A DNA stretch of 64,000 nt from Setophaga petechia (taxonomy: Eukaryota; Chordata; Aves; Passeriformes; Parulidae): positions 54,815,930 to 54,879,929 of the forward strand of contig JANCRA010000001.1 in assembly GCA_024362935.1 (NCBI GenBank), given 5' to 3'. The first letter of the stretch is position 1. Each line of letters begins with the position of its first letter. The notes below the pieces were generated by a model. It searched no databases. It was not told the DNA's origin and saw only the letters and a list, made by a program, of their open reading frames with translations. Below, piece after piece: positions 1-13,175 of the stretch. A program made the translations under genes and the position numbers.

Positions 1-2620
1 TTGTTCAATAAAAAGGAAAATTCCCAATGCAGGGGGCTCCCTAAAAGCAAACAGCAGCAAGCAGAAGAGATTCACTGCCTCATAGGAAGTGAATGTCAGA
101 ACAGCAGAGGGGTAACCAGCACTAACTTCTGGGAATTTTTACACTTTGACATTGTGCTGAAAGCTGCCCACTTTCCCACCTAGATGTATATTCTTAGCAC
201 ATTTTCATAGAGAAGTTGACTTACTTAATTTGGAACCATATGGACTTGAAGAAGATGCTCCTGGTAGTTCTGAAGCCAAGTGATTTGTAAGTACCACAGA
301 AAGTTATGCAGCACCAGTGGAAGGCAGATGCTGGAATTCTCTCCAGCACTGCTGCTTCCTCACCTGCCACTGTGGTGGGACAGGGCACAACAGGAGCTGC
401 CTCCAAAGATCAGCACTGTGTGACAAAACCTGTTCTGTGTACTAAAAAGCAAGTACAGAAAATAACCTGTGAGTTCTAGCCAGGGTCAGTTTGGCCATAA
501 GTAAGCTCTGAGGGACTCTCTCAGCCTTTCCCAAATATCTCTTCTGTTGTACAGGAGATAGCACCAATGGACAGTAATAGTGAGGACACAGTTCTCAGTA
601 GGTGTAGTTGTCACTGCTTACTGATATTGAACATACCCCTTCCATACCCTTTCTATTACATATCTCTCCCTTGGCAGGCTTGGAGCACCAAGGAGGGAAA
701 TCCTCTGTCCTTGGACTCTGTGCCAGAAATACAGGGAATTCTTTAACCGTGCTTAAAGAACTGCTTCCAAAGGGCTTATAAATCCCACTCAAGTGATTTA
801 TAAGACATGGAATTAATAGGATTGTTCTAATTATTTTGACTAATTTACCAGTTGTAAAATGAGGATAAATGAAAATTATCAAGCCAAAGCTCCTCAAGGC
901 ATGATCTTTGCAGAGCAGCTGGATGTATGAAAAGATTAAGGAATCTGGAAGGACTGCAAAAAGCCAGTTCCCAACATGACCCAGGGGCCCCAGCAGCAAT
1001 AAGAGCTGATGACTAGCAGATAGATACTCACTTTAGCTGGGGAAATACCGTGTTCTTCATGATGGATCTTGCTGCTCTATCAGACCAAGTTCTGACACGT
1101 AAAAGTTGCACATCCATCCTGCAAAAGTATCAGAAATCAACACAAAAGGAGTCAGCCATCAGAAGTGAAGTTTTTTGTATAATACTTTGATCCCATCATA
1201 CCCTAGAAAAGCAGCTGCCTATTTGTTCAGCATCTACTTCAGCATGTTCCTCCATGGGTATCAGATACAGTCAGACTTCCATTTTTGGCTTTCCTATTAA
1301 GGGAGGAATTTATTTTCTTGTCAGACTTAAATTCTAAACATTATTAGTGGGATAACAAGGGAATACAACAAGAAAATCATGACACTGGTTGCACATTGTA
1401 CTGTAAGTTAGAGTTTCAGGGGTAGTGGACTTTTGGTGTTTAATAACTGTACTACCCCAAAACTACAACAAATCATTTGGAAGCAGATGTTACTGCAGGT
1501 TGGTGCAGTCTGTCAGTCAAGGTTATTATGTATGTTTTATTTATGCTTTCTGGTATTGAAAACATTTTTTTAGAACAAAACTTGCCATTCTTCCTGGGAT
1601 TGTTTAGTCTGTTGGTGTATGGTTTTAAGTGAATTTTACACCCTAAATCCACTATTAGTATCTAATTACATGGGGCTGCCTTTTTTGACCTCAGCTTTTT
1701 GTTCTTGTTACCTCTTCCAGTAGGGTGGTCTTCAGCTGACATACCTGAAAGGCCAGACCTCCCATTGCTGCACTCATGGTTGGCTGTTTTCATGCATGGA
1801 AAAGGGTCAAGACTGCGTTTGGTTACTGGTGAAAGTAACCAGAAAACTATAAAATACTTTTGTAAATTGGCACACAGTTGAAATTAAACAGACTGTGGCA
1901 CGGGGATATGGTTTTTGGTAACTCTTCTCAGAAGCACGGGATAATTTTCATTCAGGCAAAGTTTTGAGATTTGCTGTCTTTCAGTCTCACACCACTGCAG
2001 CTTTTAAGGGAAGGATAATGAGTGACTTCCACAATGGAGCATTGCAGATGTATTTCCCAGTCCATGCTGAGTTCATACCACCCATGTAAACAACTTAAAA
2101 ACTCCATGGCTTTGGCAAATGTTCATGTAAAGTTTTAGTAACAAAATAATGTTATTTACAAGATAATATTCTTTTTCATATTAATATTTTGTTGCTTCTC
2201 TTTGTGGTGTGCACCCCACCAATACAACAAATATTCACATAAACCCTACCACAATAAGCTTTGTAGAACACAAAGTAAGGATGGTACAGGTGGACTATGG
2301 GTAGGTGGTGATAATAAAATAATGAACCTATTGATTTGTCATGTCTTAGAAATTCATTACTTACTAAAAACCCCTATGAGAGGTGGTCCCTGGCAGACCT
2401 TTAATTTACAAAGAGAATCTTCCATGCCTGGGGCAGTGTAAAGAACAAAATTATCATGCCCTGGAGTAGCCCCTTGCTGGAAATTAACAGTTCCATGCAA
2501 ACCCAACCTTCTTCTCCTTGTGGTCATTTGTAAGCTGCTGCAAGCTTACAAAATTATTATTTTATTTTTAAAAATAAACATTGCATGAAGGTGCAGGGCT
2601 TTATTTCTTTTGATCTTTTT

Positions 2621-2885
2621 AGAATCATAGAAACATTAAGGTTGGAAAAGACCTCCAAGATCAGCAAGTCCAACCTTTGACAGATCACCACCTTGTCAAC
2701 CAAACCAGAGCACTGAGTGCCATGTCCAGGTGTTTCTTGGACACCTCCAGGGATGGTGATTCCACCACTTCCCTGGGCAGTCCATTCCAATGCTTAAAAA
2801 CCCTTTCAGTAAAAAAATACTTCCTGATGTCCAGCTTGAACTTCCCCTGGCACAGCTTGAGGCCATGTCCTTTTGTCTTGTGGAA
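2621..2885 (-). repeat. CR1 LINE fragment, 3' end
   Basis: The + strand starts AGAATCATAGAAAC, the reverse complement of the ATTCTATGATTCT-type terminus of avian CR1. It continues through the usual 3'-region blocks: 'ggttggaaaagacctcc', 'gtccaacc', 'tccctgggcagtccattcc', 'cttcctgatgtccagc'. The element is 5'-truncated at about 265 bp and lies antisense in the HHIP intron. Short open frames on both strands here come from the repeat. Confidence 0.93.
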
Positions 2886-5800
2886 AACTACTGCATAATT
2901 AAACAAAACCATGACTCCTATTTTTCTTGTCTCAAATGTAGCTTAAGACAGAAATCTATTACTTGGAGGAAAAAATCAAATTAGGTCGCAGGTTAAACAT
3001 TAGGAGATCAGAAGATGAGACAAATGCAAAACTCTTTGCATTAGTCTTCAACACTCAGCAAAGGGAAAGTCCCATCCTACAACAGCCCTTCAAGTGTAAT
3101 GAGGTGTTTAACTGAGGTGATATATGACAAATTGATGAACATGATCAACACAGAGGTTCTGAATCCCACAATTACCAAAGCAGTTTGAAATACAGAATTC
3201 CAGGTAGCACAGTAAAAGTTCTGTTCAGTTCTTCCAAATACTTCATATCAATAACTAAATAGACCCCATTGAAAGCACTGAGTGAAATAATCCTTCCCTT
3301 TGTAAAAAGGTTGTTATAATGATACATTAGTGCCTGAGAGCTCACAGACAATGAAGTGATTAAAAAAAAGCCCTAAGCATGTGAAGTGCTGCAAAATATA
3401 GATATACTACATATTACCAAAAATCCCATAGAGAAATGAGTATAGCCAATAGCATATTTAGCTCTGAGGATGGAGGAGATGTGGGAAACATTAAAAATTA
3501 CAGGCACATAAAACCAACATTGGGCACATTAGTTAAACTGGCAGTTGAAAGACATTTTTAAGTTAAAACTGTCTCTGAAAAATTTTTCCACTGTTTGAAG
3601 ATTATCAAAAAACCCATTAATATTACTTTCCAGGGATTGGAACTAGTGAGGAAATACAGGGAGAAAGACTTATGTTCTTCTTGACTAAAAGGTAGGGTTA
3701 GTCAGATATCCTGAAGGTCAATGCAAATACTAGCATTTTATAAATTGTTTTTGTGACCAAACACCAAAATCTCTTTATTTTCTAGTTTTCTACTTTCTGT
3801 TTTATAACTTTTCTATCATGTTTTCTGTTTCTAAAAATACATACTAATATCAATCACAAAAGTGTTGATGAACTGAAAAGAAAAATCAACTAAGTAAACA
3901 ATGATGTAGAAAATGTATACAGGTCAAAAGATTCCAGTTAGTCAATAACAGAGAAAATAGGAGACAAACCCATTAGAAAAGAAAAAGCAATCATTTTTCT
4001 AGCATGATGAGAGGAGAAAATCAACTGTGAAAATGAATATTTAAATAAGTAAGATTTGTTGATAGGTCCATGCAATCTGTAATTTAAACATTATTACTAG
4101 ACCAAGAAGTAAGAAAATAAACTTTGTATGGTGGAAGAACATAAAGAGGCTTTGTAAGTTTTCTTTCAGAATATTTATAATATGATCACTTTAATTTCTA
4201 AGGAAATTACAGATAAAAGGAAAGATATCCAGAGAAGAGTCTAGAAGTGACAGACAATGCAAAAGTTTTCCTTTTAAAAGATGTGCTGTGAAGCTTTAAG
4301 TGTGAAGCTTTAAGAGTTTGCCACCATCCATAGAGTGATTCCAAAGGGGATGAGTGACTTCTGACCAGGATGGCTCCCTGAATCCAGCAGGTGATTTTTA
4401 TGAAGGAGGGCAGAGCCTGAACAAGTGTTCCTGCACACAGAAGAAGATTTCCTCTTCCTCTCCTCGTAACACCTTATAGATCTGGATTTCAATGTGTTTC
4501 ATATCAGCAGCCGGAATTGCTGCTTCCCGTTGGATTGAAACTTGAACTTGATTCAAACCATCTCACTCCTCTTTCATGCTCCTCCAGAGTATATAATTCC
4601 ACTTATCATCCTTTCCATCATCACCTTCCGGGGTTTCCGCTGTCGGAGAGCATTTCCAAACAAACTGATTTCAGACACCAAGGGACAATATCTAGGCCAT
4701 GCCTCATTTTGATGCTGTTCAGGCTCTTTAGAAAACCATTAGTGATTTGATTTTTTAACGTGAGTCAGGAGTGTTTGGTGGTATGACAGAAGAAAAGCAT
4801 TTATGAAAGTGAAGCTCCATTTGAGCCTTCAATTCCTGTGGAAATGGAAACACACAGTTTTAGAGTAATCTGCATCAAGATACTCAGTTCTGATGGTTAT
4901 AGATAAACTCCAAAGCTAAGCTCCTACTGGAAACTCTTTGTAGAAGGAGCCAATTTTGTTGGTGAATGCCCTCACCAACCCAGGTGGGCCATACCATTTC
5001 TTTCTGTTCAGAAAGTTACTATCCCTTAAGTCATTTGAGGGAATGGAAAGCCAGAATTAATGTCTAATTATGTTTAGTTTAGCCAGAGCATGCAAAATTC
5101 TTATCTCATTTACCTACCCACATGCAGTTACTGTTCCCACAAGAGACACTAAAGAGAAACTAGAGCTTTTGGCCAATACCAGTCTAGAGAGTTTCACTTT
5201 ACAGAAGTACTTCACAAAAAGTCCTTTGTAACCACGGTGGAAAAACCTAAGGATTTTTTTCAATCACATCACAGCTCACTGACTGTAAAAGTTTTTGTTT
5301 TGGTTTTATATTTTTTTCCCCCTTTTCTTAAAGTCTTTCTAGCATTGGCTATTAAGGAGTTCTCACTTTTTATCGCTTTATAAGGAAAAAAACAGCTCAG
5401 TTTATCTTTTGCTTATTTTCTGGAGCCTGCAGGAAGCCTCTGCCATCCTAAAGAAAGTCACACATAATAGAGCAGCTTTAGCCCAGTAAGCCAGTCGTTC
5501 CCAATTCATCAGTCAAAGTGTTATGCAAGTGGCCCCCTAAATTGATAAATTCCCACAGTGCCTGTTGACCCAGCTGCCAAGTGCTCATGCAGCAGGTGTT
5601 GTTTTCATGACCACCCTGACAGTAATACAAACTGTTTAGCAGTTGCATTGACCTCTTAGCTATTAACATTGATACAGGCTTCGCTAGGGACTAGTTTTCA
5701 AACATGACAGAATTTCTTAAGACTAGAGGTCATGAACAAGTATACCATATAAGAATAAATTTGATATGCTGCTGAGTTTAAATCTTAAAAGCCGTGAGTT

Positions 5801-8248
5801 TTTTCCACATTATTCCCATGTAGTAAATCTGGAGACAAGTAACGAGCTTTTGGCATCTCTCCCAGGACTAAAGGTATATACTTTTTCATTTTAGAAGCTG
5901 TACCTGAAGAGATGCTATATTTATTCTATGACAAGCAGTAAATTTAGGTTATGACAAGGAGTGAAACAATTTTTTTTTTTTCTTGACATTTTCCCTTATA
6001 AAGGAAAAAACCTCAACAACTGATGCACAAATGTTGGTGATATACTGAAGTATCATTCTAATACCTAAATCTTATGTGCAGGTAATTGAATGATAACATT
6101 CCATATATTTTATATCAAGATTTCTACAGCAGTGTCTCCTGTTTGAAATCTGAACATCCAGGAATTTCGTCTGCCTTTTCTTCCCTCGTTTTAGTAGGGA
6201 AGTAGAGATTTTTGATATTGTGTCAAAAGCCTGGTGGAGGAATTGTTTTCTGTTCAGTACCATTATTTTACTGCAGAGTTTGGCCCTCCATTTGCATTGA
6301 TTTATGCACATCTGAGTTACAGAGAGCACATACAGCAACTAACTCACTCTATGTGTTCAGTGGAGCTGCGAACAGAGATGCGCTGCAGAAAGCATGAAGT
6401 CCTGAGCTATGCCAGAATGAGTTTTAATCTATTAAAGCATGTTGGACTTTTATATGTCTCTAAACAGTAGATGCAGCTTTCTTCTACTAGCTATGGTAAG
6501 GCAGGAAAAATTATTTTACACATTGCACAGTCAAGAATTCCCGGCTCCCTGCACACGTCAGCGAAGGGATCCAGCGAGGCCCCAGCCCCCAGTACAACTT
6601 TTCCTTCGTGTTCCATACATTTAGAGTTGTTATACAGTTTCATGAAAGCCTGTTTTAACAAGCAAGATATACTGTACTGTACTGTATATATGAACAGCTC
6701 TTTAAGATAACTAGAATTGTACAGACCATATAAATAGTCATTATCAGCTACATTTTTGGCTGACTTTCTGCGGACCAAATAGTGCTTACTGTAAGAGTAA
6801 TCAAGCTGTACCCTTTAGAGTTTTATAGACTGAGGGATACAAGGAAAAAAATTCACAGCCCGGAGTGTGGCTCCATCTATTCCCCTCCATTTTCCACATC
6901 AGGAGACACAGCGAAGCACTGGTTATATAAACAAAATCATGGTCCTGCCTAAGTGCAGGAGAGATCAAGTCCCAACAGTCGGTTTCAGGACTTGCATTAT
7001 CTTTGTGAGACTCACTTCAACTTGTGCTCTGCCTGAACATTTCCACCTCTTCCAAGCCCTAAGAATGCAAAGTGTGAGTGCTGTGGGGCAGAGGCTTTCT
7101 CTAGACACGTGTTGGTCCCAGAGCAGCGCTTGAATCCTGAGAAAGAAGTGTGGCCTTTCCCAGAGCACAGCTCAGGGGACCCAGCCATTCTCACACGCGA
7201 GGATTCCGCTGCAGCTGCATTTGTATTCCTCTTCTCCTAAGGCACCTTGCCAACCAGAATTTTTTCCATCTTTGTTTCTACTCCACCCCCCCATTAATAA
7301 ATATTATCCAAGGCTGATGAGTGCAAGTTCTTGATTGATGGTAGAATAAAAGGCAAGGTTATATTCACAAGTACCAAGAGCAGTAGAAAACTTTAAATCA
7401 TAAAAGTGACCAGCCACGCTCAACTGGATACAAAGAACTGTGACTTCTGCCTTCCTAATTGCATTCAAAAAGAACCATGTATTATAGCATTATCATAGAC
7501 AAATACTTCACACCTATTAATAAAATAAATCATTATCTTCCCAAATAAAATACCTTTGTGACTTAAGAGGTCATTCTTTGCTAAAGATATGCCACTGAAG
7601 CTCTTTTCCAAGAGCTGAGGTTATGTTTCCTGCTAAACTCTGTATTGTAATTATGCTTGAGCAAGAGAAAGAGAAGCCTCCCATTTAAAGTAACTTGAAA
7701 TAAATGAGCTTTAAGTAGTGACAGGTAAAGAATGTTGCATCCTGTGCAGTTGGCCATACAGAAATAATTTCAAATGTAGATTTTTCTTCCAGATGTAGAA
7801 ATTAGAAAACAGATCTTTTTACCTTAAATCTGAACAAATCTCCACTGAAAATCATATTTTTTTCTAGAACCATTTCCAAAACAGCATTGCATGTGAATAT
7901 TGCTTATAATTTTTTAAGCATAGGAACTTTCTTAACCAGAACATATGTGATACACTCATTGCTCATTACAGAACTGGAATTCCTTACAGGTCAAAAAAAT
8001 AATGCATTCTATTTAAAAGACAGCTGTGGAAATATGTAAACAGTAAAACTGAAAGGGTTTCAAATATGCTGCACCAAAGGTGTCAAAACATGTTTCAAAT
8101 CCCTTAAATAATACAGGACCTTCAGTGTGATTCTCAGAAATGCTTAGGAAATCAGGACTTGGTGCTATGCTAAAGAAGCACCTACACATTCTTTATGTCC
8201 TTAACATCTTTGGGGAACCAGTTCTTGTGTGTGGATGTTTAAATAATC

Positions 8249-8455
8249 ATGGTAGTAATTAAGACTGAGCAGAGAAAGTGCTATGCTGAAACAAACCAGT
8301 GGGCCTGTACTCTATTACTCACTTTCAAGGAAAAATGCAAGAAACCCTGTAGGGAACCATGTCAAAATGGGAGGGGGAAATGTAAGCCCAGTCAGCTGGT
8401 GAGGGACTTAAGTATGAATTCTTATTTTTTAAAAAATTATTTTTACCCTATCTAA
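8249..8455 (+). other. Cysteine-rich open stretch in the HHIP intron (unassigned)
   Basis: A 68-codon open frame contains a short cluster with C-x3-C-x3-C-x6-C spacing, including PCREPCQNGRGKC at about 8341-8386. This loosely recalls the N-terminal half of an EGF module. A GT follows directly after an in-frame CAGCTG (GTGAGG at 8400-8405), which resembles a splice donor. The second half of an EGF module (Cys4-x-Cys5 and Cys6) is missing and the upstream acceptor is weak. I do not call it an exon; chance similarity is the likeliest explanation. Confidence 0.15.
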
Positions 8456-9255
8456 TATTACTCTGAATGGCACCATTGCACACAGAAATATCTATTTAAA
8501 ATCTTAGTAGAACATAGGCTTCAGGTATCTTTTGATATCTTAGTAGTCACAAGTTCAGCTGGGTAATTCTATTTTCTTTAGCTTAATTTTTTCTCTTGAT
8601 GTTTCTTCTGATGTTGAAATGGGAGATAAACAAGACTGCTAATTTTTTTTCCTCTTTTTCTTCTGTCACTGCTTTCTACACCTCCATCATACCCATTCTT
8701 TCTCAGACCCCAAAAACTATCCTTTCTTCTGCACAGGAGTATCAGTCTAGGAATTTAATATGTGACAGAGTAATCAGTGCACAAGCTGCTATTCCAGCCA
8801 TTTGCACATAATTGGGGTGTTAATACTGATGCCAGTATAATGAACAATGTCTTATTCTATTCTATTCTCTCATAGAATTTTATTTTGGTATGTTTGGATT
8901 CTAGCTGGACACTTAGCCAAGGTTTCTCTAAGGTCCCCACTAAACTATTAGGATCTTTTCCTGCTCATTTCAAGTATGTATGTGGATGATTTCCTAGAGA
9001 ATGAGTAATTTTGTATTTGTCACTAATTAACTTTCCATGGTGCTCCTATTTCAATTACTTGATTAGATCACTTGGGAGATCCTGACATTCTTTTCCAAAC
9101 TTGTACCTGTGCAACCAAACCTACAGCAGAGACTCAACATGGTACCTCTACTGGGAACCTGTAGCCTTTGGATGGTTCTATCATCCTAACCAAAACATCC
9201 AGTGTCAGAAATATTTTAAGCCATCTGAACTAGAATTTCCTTTGTGCATTCATTC

Positions 9256-9461
9256 CACAGAATCACCTGATGGTGAATGGCTGAGTTTGGAAGGCACCTG
9301 GTCCAACCACCCTGCTCAAACAGGGACTCCCACAGCCAATTTCCCACACAATTTCTGAGTATCTCCAGTGATGGAGACCACACAACCCTCTGGACAACCT
9401 TTGCTAGTGCTTGGTCACTCTTGGGGTGAAAAAGTCTTTTCTGATGTTCAGATGCATAAAT
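9256..9461 (-). repeat. CR1 LINE fragment, 3' end
   Basis: Begins CACAGAATCACC and runs through 'ggtccaaccaccctgctcaaacagg', 'ctccagtgatggagac', 'ccctctggacaacc' and a 'tcttttctgatgttcagatg' block. These are typical avian CR1 3'-end segments in reverse orientation. The copy is about 205 bp, diverged and 5'-truncated. It lies about 0.5 kb upstream of the HHIP penultimate exon. Confidence 0.9.
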
Positions 9462-9995
9462 AAGCATCCAGAATGCACAATCCAAATATCATTCTATGGA
9501 AATATGGAAATAAAAAGCCAGCAGTTTAAAGCTGAATTCATAGATAGAGGAAATACTTCTGCAAAATTATTACACGTCACAATGCCATAAAACTTGTTCA
9601 GGTTATTCTTCCGCCTTTCTTAGGGGAAATCTAGATCAGCTAGCAATGAAAAAAAACCCCACCATCACTGCCTGCAATAAGTTGGCAGCTTTATGAAGAT
9701 AAACCTTCAGCAAGCTGGTTTTGGCAGGTTCATGCTTCAAGAATTCTCAAGGAATATTGCTTAATCTTGTGGAAGATCTCTGAAGGCAGTTACATAAAAT
9801 AATAGCTAATTGTACTGCATTTTCCTGTAACATATCATCTCTAGGCTTACTTCTTTTTCTGAGGAAAAAAGAAATCTCATTGTTTTTCCCACTGATAATA
9901 CTACAGCAGAGAATCAGGTCTTTAATTTAAAAATCAAGACTTTTCTTCTTGATCCCAACTTTTAACTATTTGTTTGGTTTGTATGGTTTTTTCAG

Positions 9996-10144
9996 GCCTC
10001 TAGTCCCTGAAGAATGCAAAAGAACAGCTCAGCCTGCACAGATACTGACATCTGAATGCTCAAGGCACTGTCGGAACGGGCACTGCACTCCCACAGGAAA
10101 ATGCTGCTGTAATCAAGGCTGGGAAGGAGAGTTCTGCAGAACTG
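9996..10144 (+). CDS. HHIP: HHIP penultimate coding exon (first C-terminal EGF-like module)
   Basis: Hedgehog-interacting protein is a cell-surface and extracellular antagonist that binds Hedgehog ligands through its beta-propeller; its C-terminus carries two EGF-like modules. The 149-bp exon follows AG at 9994-9995. Its first base completes a split Arg codon, then it reads PLVPEECK, a linker, and the EGF module ECSRHCRNGHCTPTGKCCC...WEGEFC. Cysteine spacing fits an EGF fold with one extra Cys in the Cys4-x-Cys5 position. It ends in phase 1, with G at 10144 as the first base of an Ala codon, before a GTTTGT donor at 10145-10150. The donor has T at +3 instead of the usual purine. The exon corresponds to roughly residues 587-636 if total length is near the usual 700. 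I recognise it from family knowledge and from the matching phase of the next exon. Confidence 0.96.
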
Positions 10145-12523
10145 GTTTGTATACAGATTCACAGCAACAAGTGAAAAAAGCAGTGACATGTCATAATTGG
10201 CTTTTAATTATTTGCTCTGAGAAATTTTCAGTATATGCTGACCAATATATGGGCCTTCAGTTGTAAGAAAACATTAGAAAATACTGATTTCATGAGCTGC
10301 AGGAGAACAATAAGTCTTTAGATGAATGCAACTGCTAAAACATCTAATGCATTGTGAGCCAGTTCAGAATGCAATTGATAGCATAAACTTGACAACAGTA
10401 TTCTTTTTTTTTATCACCAAGATTTTCCAATGAAAGGAGATGCAGTCACTACATGTCCTGTGTTTGGACATTCACCTTCCACTTGCAGTATTATCACTGT
10501 CAGTGTCAGAGAGGTGACTTGTCAGGAGAGATGGTAAAGAAGAACTGCAGGTCTCCATTGCATCTTTTGCACTTCACTAATTTAATGCATATTTTTTAGT
10601 TTTGGTACATTCTTGCTTTGATCCTGCCAAATGAAAGGGCCCCAGTTTATTGAAGAGAATTCTCTGTACAGTGTATCACAAAACAGCAAATAATCAATGT
10701 TATTGTGATCCATTATTACAGTCATTTCATCAAGTCCTATCTTGTTGCTTTAGCTTTTAAAAGTCACTTGGAAAAGTGACTGTGACTAAACTAAGATGAT
10801 GGGTGTGCCAGCCAAGGCATGAGGTGAAGGAGCCCAGAGTGTCACAGCTGTGCCATCACTGGCCTCAGAGGCCACGGCTCTGTCTGAGCTGTGTCATTTT
10901 GGCCAGTACAGCTGCTCCAGAGCCAGCCTGGGTACCAGGAGATGTTATCACAAAGATTTTATTCCTCAGCATCAGCAGAGTCCCCTGACTGGGCATATTT
11001 TGGACAGCAAGTTTGACCAGATGAGAGATTAACACCGAGATGTCCATATTGTGGCAGTAGAACTCAAAGAAATAGCAAGGACTAAGGGAAAACAAGGATC
11101 CCACCATGGCTCATGGATAATCCAGGTTGGAAGGGCACTTAGGAGGGCCCTGGTGAAGTAGGGTCAGCTATGAAGTACTTGTAGGCTGGAGTGGAAATTT
11201 CAGCAACCTCCAGGTTTTTAGTGATGAGCAGAAGTGACTGTGGAATGAAATTATTAAACCACTAATAAAGTATCTTACTGGCAAAGATTCATAAGCTGAC
11301 CATCCAAAACCCAGCAATGAAGGCAGGTTAGAGAAATGCATGAGGTAATCTGGTCAAATATCCCAACTTCAATTTTCCTCACTTTCCAGAGCCATCCTGC
11401 TTTTAGAGAATGAGGCCCATTCTACAGCCTTTGTCCAAGTGGAACTTAAAAGTAAAAAATGCCTCCAACTGGGTCTTGAATAACCTGCTTTGTTTTAAAA
11501 ATCACAGCTTTATGATAGATTATTTGATGGACATGAAGAGCAAGAAAGCCACAGAAAATATGTAGACTAAGGATCTTCCTTCCCTGTATCCCACACAACA
11601 ATAGGATTGTCTAAGTTGAATCTCAAGCTACTATTACAGTTTAAATAAGAAAATTTACCTTTCAAGATATGAGTTTCCTTTTCATGTAGTTAAGAAACTC
11701 TTGAACAGAATCAAGAAAACCTGCATGTTAGTGTAGTATAAATATCTGTAAATCCATATTAAAGTTCATTGCAATAGATAACATTAAGCAGCATAACACC
11801 TGCAGAAAAAGAAAGATATACTATATACATTATATATATCACAGTCCTGTGACTACTCCAGAAGAAAATACTACCACAACTAAAGTTACTGATTATTAAT
11901 TTTGCTAACACTGGCTACAATTTAAAATAGGAGCTATATTTGAAGGACTGAAGCAAGCTGATTAACCTAGAATTCTATAGATAAATCATCAGGCATCTGC
12001 TAAAGAGAGGGGAAAACTTTGAAACTTATATAACTGATAAAAATGGTTGAAAAAACACCCTGGCTCTTTTTTCTCCACTAGGAGGTCAATTTTGGTCCCA
12101 GCATTAAGTGATTCAAGAGCCAAAGGAGTGCATTGGGTGCACTGCTCAGGTGCAGTGTGCTTTGCTAAGGCACGTGTGTAGTGCAGAACTCTGAGTATAC
12201 AAAGGAGTTTGCTTGAGATTCCTAAATGATACCTGAATATGGGAATTGGACATTTCATAAAAAATCTGTTGTTTGGGTTTATCAGTCTTGTCCCAGGTAA
12301 CATCCTCAAAATTATATACAAAATTACTTCCTCCCCCTAATATTCTAAAACTTTAGAAAATATGCTTTCAACACTCCTAATATTTCATCCTTTCTATGTT
12401 GTTTTTAATTTATATGCTTTTTCACTACAAGGTTAGAAAAGCTCTTAATGAATGCTTACTATATCATTTCTGGTTTGTGATGATCTAAACGAGTTAGAAA
12501 ATCTCTGTTTTTTTCACCCACAG
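10145..12523 (+). other. HHIP: HHIP last intron
   Basis: A 2,379-bp intron with donor GTTTGT and an acceptor preceded by a CT-rich tract (TTTTTTTCACCCACAG, AG at 12522-12523). It is AT-rich except for a GC-richer block at about 10800-11000, whose origin I cannot name. No internal exon is evident. If the intron is retained, the EGF frame runs about 40 more codons to TAA at 10264-10266. Confidence 0.92.
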
Positions 12524-12717
12524 CAAAATGTGACCCAGCCTGTCGACATGGAGGTGTCTGTGTAAGGCCCAATAAATGCTTGTGTAAAAAAGGCTATCTC
12601 GGCCCCCAGTGTGAACAAGTGGACAGAAACATCCGAAGAGTGACAAGGGCAGGTATTCTGGATCAGATCCTAGACATGACATCCTATTTGCTGGATCTAA
12701 CCAGCTACATTGTATAG
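12524..12717 (+). CDS. HHIP: HHIP terminal coding exon (second EGF-like module and C-terminal tail)
   Basis: The first two bases (CA) complete the Ala codon begun in the previous exon. The frame then reads KCDPACRHGGVC, VRPNKCLCKKGYLGPQC and QVDRNIRRVTRAGILDQ, and ends MTSYLLDLTSYIV before TAG at 12715-12717. The six cysteines have standard EGF spacing (C-x3-C-x5-C-x5-C-x-C-x8-C). The basic RNIRR-VTR segment and the hydrophobic end are typical HHIP features; the end has been proposed to help membrane or surface retention. The sequence is very close to mammalian HHIP as I remember it, with no frameshift or premature stop, so the gene looks intact here. The two exons together encode about 114 residues, the last sixth of the protein. 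Confidence 0.98.
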
Positions 12718-13169
12718 TTTCTGGGACTATTTGGAAACTCCACTTTCAGCGGGCATTTGTTTTGAATCCTGTCATTTTTGAAAGACTGTTATCCTGCAAC
12801 AAACACCGGTGATTTGATTTCCTTTATTAATTTAAGTGTAATATCCACCAATGTGCAGAAAAATCCCCTGTATGTGTGTAAATATTCCTGCACGTCTCCA
12901 CAGGCGTCCTGATATCCAATATGTGCACACATACACACACAGCCGCTATCACAAATACGGTTTTGCAGAGAGTGGAATCTTTTTTAATATTTATTTCTTC
13001 ATGAGAAATAGTTTACAAAGCAATTCCACTGTAAAACACATTTTCGTCAAAGGACTTTCCTGATGTCTTAATGGATTCTTTGACATCCCAGAAATCTCGT
13101 TCCTGTACCTATCTGATTATAGCAGTGAGAAAGCAGTTTCCAAACATCGCTGTATAAACTGCTGGACTT

Positions 13170-13175
13170 AATAAA
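13170..13175 (+). terminator. HHIP: Candidate proximal poly(A) signal AATAAA
   Basis: AATAAA lies in CTTAATAAAATCC, 453 bp after the HHIP stop codon. The sequence after it is not strongly GT-rich for the first 20-30 bases (AGTTGTAACAGTTTCTAAGG), so use is possible but weaker than at 13980. Confidence 0.35.

Larger units (their letters stand above)
1..9995 (+). other. HHIP: HHIP intron (3' part), upstream of the penultimate exon
   Basis: This stretch is non-coding and ends at a clear splice acceptor: a pyrimidine-rich tract followed by TTTTTTCAG, with AG at 9994-9995. I looked for the preceding HHIP exon, which should end in the last part of the beta-propeller region, and did not find it. The intron therefore probably extends beyond the left edge. 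Two CR1 fragments lie inside it (2621-2885 and 9256-9461). The rest is AT-rich sequence without recognisable coding, RNA or regulatory signals. That it is HHIP intron is inferred from the exon order and the acceptor. Confidence 0.85.

Noticed and set aside
595..999. 134-codon minus-strand frame
   Set aside because: Composition is unlike a protein gene, it has no recognised domain and no splice context, and it lies in the HHIP intron on the opposite strand.
12560..12580. AATAAA within the HHIP terminal exon
   Set aside because: It falls in coding sequence (PNKC) before the stop codon, and no evidence favours cleavage there.
12494..12682. 62-codon minus-strand frame
   Set aside because: It is the antisense shadow of the HHIP terminal exon.
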